Assembly (NCBI GenBank): GCA_015295885.1
Contig: DVEE01000378.1
Span: forward strand, 1-5,659
Direction: 5' to 3'
Source: Leptolyngbyaceae cyanobacterium M65_K2018_010
GTDB taxonomy: Bacteria; Cyanobacteriota; Cyanobacteriia; Phormidesmidales; Phormidesmidaceae
Length of the DNA: 5,659 nucleotides
Within the stretch, counting starts at the first letter, position 1, and every line of letters starts with the position of its first letter. The notes beneath the pieces are model-generated. The model worked only from the letters and a program-made list of their open reading frames with translations, had not been told where the DNA came from and searched no databases. This document shows positions 1-3,889 of the stretch, piece after piece. Position numbers and translations under genes: made by a program.

Positions 1-620
1 TGCTGGCCCTGACCCGTCCCACCTACTTTTTGCCAGTGCATGGGGAACATCGCATGCTGGTTAGACATGCCCAGACAGCCCAAAGTATGGGTATCCCCGC
101 CGATCATATGGTGATTGTTCAGAACGGCGACATAGTTGAGGTAGATCCTTCTGGCATCCGAATTGCGGGCCAGGTTCCCTCGGGGGTCGAGTTGGTCGAC
201 TCCTCTCGCCTAGGGGTGGTCGGTCGCGATATTCTGAAGGACCGCCAGCAACTGGCCGAAGATGGCGTCGTTACCATCGCGGCGACCCTCGGCAGCAACG
301 GTCAGTTAGCGGCCGAACCCGCCGTTCAACTCCGTGGTGTTGCCCATACGGTCAACCCAGACCGGCTCCAGCAGGCGATCAAGCAGGTCTTAAACCAGGT
401 ATTAGAAACCCACGGTTCGGAGCTGATTGTCAAGGGCGATCGCGGTCAACCGACTATCGATTGGGAAGGGTTGAAATCCCTGATGGAACGGGACTTGCGA
501 CGACTGTTACGGCGCGAGTTAGATAAGCGAGATCCGATGCTCATCCTTCTTCTACAGGGGGCTGAGGTTGAAACTGCGCAGCAACCCAGACGTAGCTCAG
601 CCACGGCCGCGGCCTCCTGA
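1..620 (+). CDS. rnj: Ribonuclease J, C-terminal part (5' end outside window)
   Basis: RNase J is a metallo-beta-lactamase/beta-CASP ribonuclease with 5'-3' exonuclease and endonuclease activity in RNA maturation and decay. The frame is open from base 3 to the TGA at 618-620 and gives 205 residues, roughly the last third of a protein that is usually 550-640 aa. Numbering from the CTG at base 3, residues 5-19 contain R-P-T-Y-F-L-P-V-H-G-E-H-R-M-L. This is the conserved beta-CASP motif with the PVHGE histidine (H13), followed by the HA..A...G helix. The linker and small C-terminal domain follow, with the D-G-V-V-T-I-A strand at about residue 87 and a final D-P-M-L-I-L-L-L segment before a short Ala/Ser-rich tail. 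The metal-binding HxHxDH motif lies upstream of the window, so catalytic integrity cannot be judged. The TTG at base 30 is an internal leucine, not a start. The next gene is rne, 513 bases downstream on the same strand. Identity is confident from the motifs; the symbol follows family usage. Confidence 0.93.
   Translation, partial: LALTRPTYFLPVHGEHRMLVRHAQTAQSMGIPADHMVIVQNGDIVEVDPSGIRIAGQVPSGVELVDSSRLGVVGRDILKDRQQLAEDGVVTIAATLGSNGQLAAEPAVQLRGVAHTVNPDRLQQAIKQVLNQVLETHGSELIVKGDRGQPTIDWEGLKSLMERDLRRLLRRELDKRDPMLILLLQGAEVETAQQPRRSSATAAAS
436..443. repeat. HIP1 octamer
   Basis: GCGATCGC, the palindrome that is highly over-represented in many cyanobacterial genomes. It lies inside the RNase J coding region and supports the cyanobacterial origin. 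Confidence 0.85.
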
Positions 621-633
621 AGCCAAGCCCCCT

Positions 634-670
634 GAGGCTATCACAGGCCTGAGCCTAGGCTGATAGCCTC
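634..670 (+). terminator. Strong stem-loop after RNase J, probable terminator
   Basis: GAGGCTATCA at 634-643 is perfectly complementary to TGATAGCCTC at 661-670, giving a 10-bp stem 13 bases after the RNase J stop codon. The 17-base loop contains a smaller hairpin (AGGC 645-648 with GCCT 653-656). CCC 630-632 and GGG 674-676 can extend the stem across an internal loop. There is no T-run directly after the stem; the first is TTTT at 703-706. It is therefore not a textbook intrinsic terminator. It may be a terminator or an mRNA 3'-end stabiliser or processing hairpin. Cyanobacteria generally lack Rho, which favours a role for hairpins at 3' ends. Confidence 0.6.
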
Positions 671-751
671 CATGGGTGCCAGTTGTAACAGCCCAGGTGC
701 TATTTTCCCCAGTTTGTGATACAAAGTTTGCAGCTTTATGCTATGCGGAAG

Positions 752-809
752 GCTTGACGCTATAATGCGATTAAGCAAACGCAAATGTGCTTGACGGATA
801 GCACATTGC
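752..809 (+). repeat. Two adjacent small stem-loops in rne leader
   Basis: First hairpin: GCTTGA (752-757) plus CGC (758-760) pair with GCG (767-769) plus TTAAGC (771-776), with one G-U pair, one bulged A at 770 and loop TATAAT. Second hairpin: GCAAATGTGC (781-790) pairs with GCACATTGC (801-809) with one bulged A near 783, and the loop is TTGACGGATA. These pairings were found by eye and no folding energy was computed. Confidence 0.45.
761..766 (+). promoter_or_regulatory. Candidate -10 box for rne
   Basis: TATAAT matches the bacterial sigma70-type -10 consensus exactly and is the best such match in the gap before rne. No good -35 lies 16-18 bases upstream; the nearest options, around 735-743, are poor. 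There is no extended TGn. Cyanobacterial promoters often lack a clear -35. If it is used, transcription would start near 772-774 and leave a leader of about 360 nt. An objection is that the same six bases sit exactly in the loop of a possible RNA hairpin (752-776), so they could instead be part of a structured RNA made from a start further upstream. Confidence 0.35.
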
Positions 810-822
810 AAGTGTTTTTAGC

Positions 823-852
823 AGCCGTAAGTCCTTGACACCGAGTGCGGCT
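823..852 (+). repeat. Third small stem-loop in rne leader
   Basis: AGCCGTA (823-829) can pair with TGCGGCT (846-852) as seven base pairs, one of them G-U. The 16-base loop contains TTGAC (835-839). Pairing was found by eye. Confidence 0.4.
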
Positions 853-875
853 TGGGAGAGTTCTCGTCTATCAGG

Positions 876-891
876 TTGACGGTTTGGTCAA
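876..891 (+). repeat. Inverted repeat TTGAC-N6-GTCAA
   Basis: TTGAC at 876-880 and GTCAA at 887-891 form a perfect 5-bp inverted repeat with a 6-base spacer. It could be a small RNA hairpin in the rne leader or a dyad-symmetric protein binding site in DNA. No regulator is identified. Confidence 0.4.
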
Positions 892-1122
892 TTCCATTTT
901 GTGACTAGCCAGAATTCTCATCATCACCCGGTCTGTAAAGCGACTCTTTTTTGTCTGCGCCAGTCACGGAGTTTGGTTATATAGCCAGAAAGCCTGACCA
1001 ACAAACCCTTGCACCCTCGTTTTTCCTTCATGGGAGAGGGGATCTGAGTGGCCCATGGGCCTTTGGACTCTACCCCCCTTCATTGAAAGTATTTTTCCAA
1101 TCCGCCCTAGTGAGCGTTGTAT

Positions 1123-1127
1123 GAGGA
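1123..1127 (+). promoter_or_regulatory. Ribosome binding site of rne
   Basis: GAGGA sits six bases before the ATG at 1134. It is a good Shine-Dalgarno match and supports this ATG as the start of RNase E. Confidence 0.75.
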
Positions 1128-1133
1128 ATTTTA

Positions 1134-3209
1134 ATGCCGAAGCAGATTGTTATTGCTGAGCAGCATCGAATCGCTGCGGTTTTTTCTGATGATCAAATTC
1201 AAGAGCTTATTGTAGCCACTGGCAGCCATCAGGTGGGAGATATCTACCTGGGGACGGTGGAAAACGTCTTACCGGGTATCGATGCGGCCTTCGTCAATAT
1301 TGGCGATACCGAGCGCAATGGTTTTATGCATGTCTCGGATCTGGGGCCCCTACGGCTGAAGCGAATGGCGGGTTCAATTACCGAACTGGTCGCTCCCCAG
1401 CAAAAGGTCTTGGTTCAAATTATGAAGGAACCAACGGGAAATAAAGGCCCCCGACTAACCGGCAATATTACCCTGCCTGGACGCTATCTTGTCCTCATGC
1501 CCTACGGCCGAGGGGTAAATCTCTCCCGTCGCATTCGTAACGAAAATGAACGCAATCGGTTGCGGGCCCTAGCCATTCTCATCAAACCAGCGGGCATGGG
1601 GTTGCTGGTGCGTACCGAAGCCGATGGCATTAGCGAAAATGCCATCATTGAAGATCTAGAAACCCTGCAGAAGCAGTGGGAAAGTATCCAGCAGCAGGCT
1701 CTGTCTACCCGGCCACCGGCCCTATTGAACCGCGATGATGACTTTATTCAGCGGGTTTTACGAGATGTTTACAACGCCGATGTCAATCGGATTGTGACGG
1801 ACTCTAGTACGGGGCTGAAGCGAGTTAAGCAACAGTTAGCTAACTGGAGTGATGGGCAGTTACCCAGCGGGGTACTCATTGATCACCACCGCGAGCGAGA
1901 TTCAATTCTGGAGTATTTTCGAGTCAACGCGGCTATTCGGGAAGCCCTGAAGCCTCGGGTTGACCTACCCTCTGGAGGCTATATTATCATCGAACCTACC
2001 GAAGCGCTGACGGTCATTGACGTCAACTCCGGTTCCTTCACCCGTTCAGCCACCGCCCGCGAAACAGTACTGTGGACTAACTGTGAAGCAGCTACGGAAA
2101 TTGCGCGGCAGTTGCGCTTACGTAATATTGCCGGGGTGATTATCGTCGATTTTATCGACATGGATTCCCGCCGAGACAAACTCCAGGTACTGGAGCATTT
2201 TAGTAAAGCGCTGCGGGCAGATAAAGCCCGCCCACAGATTTCCCAGTTGTCTGAGTTAGGCTTAGTCGAATTAACTCGCAAACGCCAAGGGCAGAACCTC
2301 TATGAATTATTTGGCCGCCCCTGTCCTACCTGCGGCGGGTTGGGACATCTGGTGCATCTACCGGGGGATAGTCCCGCGGAGGTTGGACAACCCGTTTCCC
2401 GGGCCTTGGCCAGTGTGCCCACAGCCGAGCCAACCTTGCCGGCCTCCTTCCGGGAGGGCTACCTGGATGGGCTAGGGGGGCAACCCGACCTAAAAGAGCT
2501 AGATCTAATCAACCACCCGAGCTACCAGGATAAATCGGGCAAGGGAAGTCGCCGCCGCCGCCGCCGCGAGCCTTTGCCTGGCCGCACCAACGGTAAGGAA
2601 TCCCCCATTCCCCGCGATAATCTAGCCGCCCCCAGCCTAGCCGCCCCCAGCCTAGTTCTCGATGGGCCCACCTCAACCGAACCAGGGGAGGAAGAAAAAA
2701 CACCCACCCGCCTAGGCCGAGGGCGATCCGGCGGGCGAACCGAGAAAAAACCGGCAGCACCACCCCAGGTTGTGACCGTTGAAATGACCCCCGATGAGCA
2801 GCGCATCTATGCAGTTATGGGGATTTCTCCCATGGTTCTGGCCTCCCATCAAGATATCCCTGACCCCAGTAATGTGGTCATTGCCGTGGTGGCCCCTGGA
2901 GAAACCCCTGCCCCCAGCCTATCCGCTAGCGCTACGGTTCAACTCTCGACTCGCGAAGCCCCAGCGGACAAATCCATCGCCACCGGGGCGACAGTAACTT
3001 CCGGGGAAGCTGAGGCTTCTCCAGGGGTGGAACTGCCTAGTCCCGCCACCAGGGCCAGGGTGCAAGAGCCTTCGGAACCAGAGACCGTCGGTGAGATCGT
3101 GGCAGAAACCGAGCTGAATGGTGATTCTGAAACTGTAGTTCGCCGCCGCCGCCGCCGCCGCCCCTCCGCGGAGGAGAATGGCACTGGGGAGAATGGCTGG
3201 GATGGGTAA
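1134..3209 (+). CDS. rne: Ribonuclease E, cyanobacterial type
   Basis: Single-strand-specific endoribonuclease that starts mRNA decay and processes stable RNAs; it acts with PNPase in a degradosome-like complex. Length 691 aa, close to other cyanobacterial RNase E proteins (about 670-690). An S1 RNA-binding domain covers about residues 36-118, with F53, F64 and K104 at the places of the E. coli RNA contacts. The 5'-sensor contains R160-T161. The DNase I-like catalytic domain has D296 and N298 (VIDVNSGS) and D339 (VDFIDMD), 43 residues apart as in E. coli. The Zn-link is C397-P-T-C400. Residues after about 405 are Pro/Ser/Glu-rich and probably disordered, with short conserved-looking islands: ELDLINHPSYQ (455-465), six Arg (473-478), MTPDEQRIYAVMGISP (551-566), and seven Arg then PSA (670-679). 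The last resembles the RRRRRRSSA peptide that binds PNPase in Anabaena. All key residues are present. Start supported by GAGGA six bases upstream. Probably co-transcribed with rnhB. Confidence 0.97.
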   Translation: MPKQIVIAEQHRIAAVFSDDQIQELIVATGSHQVGDIYLGTVENVLPGIDAAFVNIGDTERNGFMHVSDLGPLRLKRMAGSITELVAPQQKVLVQIMKEPTGNKGPRLTGNITLPGRYLVLMPYGRGVNLSRRIRNENERNRLRALAILIKPAGMGLLVRTEADGISENAIIEDLETLQKQWESIQQQALSTRPPALLNRDDDFIQRVLRDVYNADVNRIVTDSSTGLKRVKQQLANWSDGQLPSGVLIDHHRERDSILEYFRVNAAIREALKPRVDLPSGGYIIIEPTEALTVIDVNSGSFTRSATARETVLWTNCEAATEIARQLRLRNIAGVIIVDFIDMDSRRDKLQVLEHFSKALRADKARPQISQLSELGLVELTRKRQGQNLYELFGRPCPTCGGLGHLVHLPGDSPAEVGQPVSRALASVPTAEPTLPASFREGYLDGLGGQPDLKELDLINHPSYQDKSGKGSRRRRRREPLPGRTNGKESPIPRDNLAAPSLAAPSLVLDGPTSTEPGEEEKTPTRLGRGRSGGRTEKKPAAPPQVVTVEMTPDEQRIYAVMGISPMVLASHQDIPDPSNVVIAVVAPGETPAPSLSASATVQLSTREAPADKSIATGATVTSGEAEASPGVELPSPATRARVQEPSEPETVGEIVAETELNGDSETVVRRRRRRRPSAEENGTGENGWDG
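2550..2567 (+). repeat. (CGC)6 microsatellite coding for polyarginine
   Basis: Six consecutive CGC codons encode R473-R478 of RNase E, just after the NHPSYQ island of the tail. The tract is uninterrupted and flanked by AGT and GAG codons. Confidence 0.9.
2622..2655 (+). repeat. 15-bp tandem duplication in the RNase E tail
   Basis: CTAGCCGCCCCCAGC occurs at 2622-2636 and again, identical, at 2637-2651. A partial third copy, CTAG, follows at 2652-2655. It encodes L-A-A-P-S twice (residues 497-506) in the disordered linker. The perfect identity points to a recent in-frame slippage or duplication event without damage to the frame. Confidence 0.9.
3141..3161 (+). repeat. (CGC)7 microsatellite in the PNPase-docking peptide
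   Basis: Seven consecutive CGC codons encode R670-R676 of RNase E, 15 residues before its C-terminus, followed by PSA. By similarity to Anabaena RNase E this is the PNPase-recognition segment. It is followed by the 12-bp palindrome CCTCCGCGGAGG at 3163-3174. Confidence 0.9.
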
Positions 3210-3227
3210 TCTTCCGGTCTCTTGCCA

Positions 3228-3815
3228 ATGAGTAACCTGAGCATTGCTGGCATCGATGAGGTTGGCCGGGGCTCCCTGTTTGGTCCAGTGGTCGCGGCCG
3301 CGGTCGTTTTGTCCGAGGCGGCCGGCCTTGAGTTGCAAACCTTGGGAGTTACCGACAGCAAACGCCTTAGCGCTCGCCGCCGTGAACAGTTAATTCAGCC
3401 TATTCAGGCCCTAGCCAGCGACTACACCCTTGGTCTAGCCTCCGTTCACGAGATTCATCGCCTGAATATCCTGGGAGCCACCCTGTTGGCCATGGAGCGA
3501 GCCGTGCGCCGTCTCAGTTCGCCTCCCGATTTGTGCCTAGTGGATGGCAACCAAGCCATTCCCAACTTGGGGTTACCTCAACGGACCGTAGTGCAGGGGG
3601 ACAAGACCTATATCGAAATTGCTGCCGCCAGCATTTTGGCTAAGGTGTGGCGAGATACCTTGCTGACTCGATTAGATCGCCGCTATCCAGGCTACGGCTT
3701 AGCCCGTAACAAGGGCTACGGCAGTACTCACCACCGCCAAGCGATTCAGACTTTGGGGCCAACCCCGCAGCACCGCCAATCCTTTAAAGGTTGTGGTGGA
3801 TTCAGGGGCCACTGA
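3228..3815 (+). CDS. rnhB: Ribonuclease HII
   Basis: Cleaves the RNA strand of RNA/DNA hybrids and removes ribonucleotides misincorporated into DNA; cytoplasmic and metal-dependent. The product is 195 aa, a normal length for the family. The N-terminal signature is I-D-E-V-G-R-G-S-L-F-G-P-V-V-A-A-A (9-25), with catalytic D10 and E11 and the substrate-binding G13-R14-G15. The third acidic residue is D106 in LVDG, and the fourth is probably D125 in QGDKTYIEIAAASILAKVWRD. The conserved tyrosine is Y164 in NKGYGSTHH, and HRQSF lies near the end. I chose the ATG at 3228 because it places the first catalytic motif at the usual position. A TTG at 3222 would add two residues. No Shine-Dalgarno sequence precedes either codon, so translation probably depends on ribosomes arriving from rne, which stops 18 bases upstream in the same frame. 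The rne-rnhB pairing is also found in other cyanobacteria such as Synechocystis. Confidence 0.96.
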   Translation: MSNLSIAGIDEVGRGSLFGPVVAAAVVLSEAAGLELQTLGVTDSKRLSARRREQLIQPIQALASDYTLGLASVHEIHRLNILGATLLAMERAVRRLSSPPDLCLVDGNQAIPNLGLPQRTVVQGDKTYIEIAAASILAKVWRDTLLTRLDRRYPGYGLARNKGYGSTHHRQAIQTLGPTPQHRQSFKGCGGFRGH

Positions 3816-3848
3816 AGCAACAATTAAAGCCCATCTCAGACAGCGGCA

Positions 3849-3881
3849 CGTTGGCTGGCCAGGCCTTTAAGTTTTCCAACG
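3849..3881. terminator. Inverted repeat in the convergent gap, possible shared terminator
   Basis: CGTTGG at 3849-3854 and CCAACG at 3876-3881 are a perfect 6-bp inverted repeat between the converging 3' ends of rnhB and the deacetylase gene. The 21-base loop includes the palindrome CTGGCCAG (3855-3862). There is no T-run beyond the stem in either direction, and the stem is short for its loop, so this is a weak candidate. Confidence 0.25.
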
Positions 3882-3889
3882 CAACAGGT

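Larger units (their letters stand above)
671..1133 (+). other. Long gene-free rne leader region, U-rich and structured
   Basis: No convincing coding region is visible on either strand between the RNase J hairpin and rne. From left to right it holds a TATAAT box (761-766), small inverted repeats at 752-776, 781-809, 823-852 and 876-891, and T-rich tracts in the sense strand: T5 at 815-819, T6 at 947-952, T5 at 1020-1024 and T5 at 1092-1096. It also holds the 12-bp palindrome GGCCCATGGGCC at 1050-1061. RNase E is known to control its own level through a long 5' leader in E. coli, and long U-rich rne leaders have been reported in cyanobacteria. I infer that most of this stretch is transcribed as the rne 5' UTR and serves in such autoregulation. 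The sequence alone does not prove it. Confidence 0.5.

Noticed and set aside
30..32. TTG as a start of a short RNase J-like gene
   Set aside because: The codons before it already match the conserved RNase J motif (RPTYFLPVHGE), so it is an internal leucine of a gene cut by the window edge.
672..719. Sixteen-codon ATG frame just after the RNase J hairpin
   Set aside because: Preceded by CCTC rather than a ribosome binding site, very short, and with nothing recognisable in it.
621..1133. tRNA, small structured RNA gene or riboswitch in the gap before rne
   Set aside because: I saw no cloverleaf, no TTC-arm sequence and no known riboswitch core. The hairpins present are small and do not match a family I recognise.
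2919..3361. Two antisense frames of about 140 codons across the end of rne and start of rnhB
   Set aside because: They are shadows of the (CGC)n and Pro/Ala-rich coding sequence, giving poly-Gly, poly-Ala or poly-Arg runs, with no start signals or family motifs.
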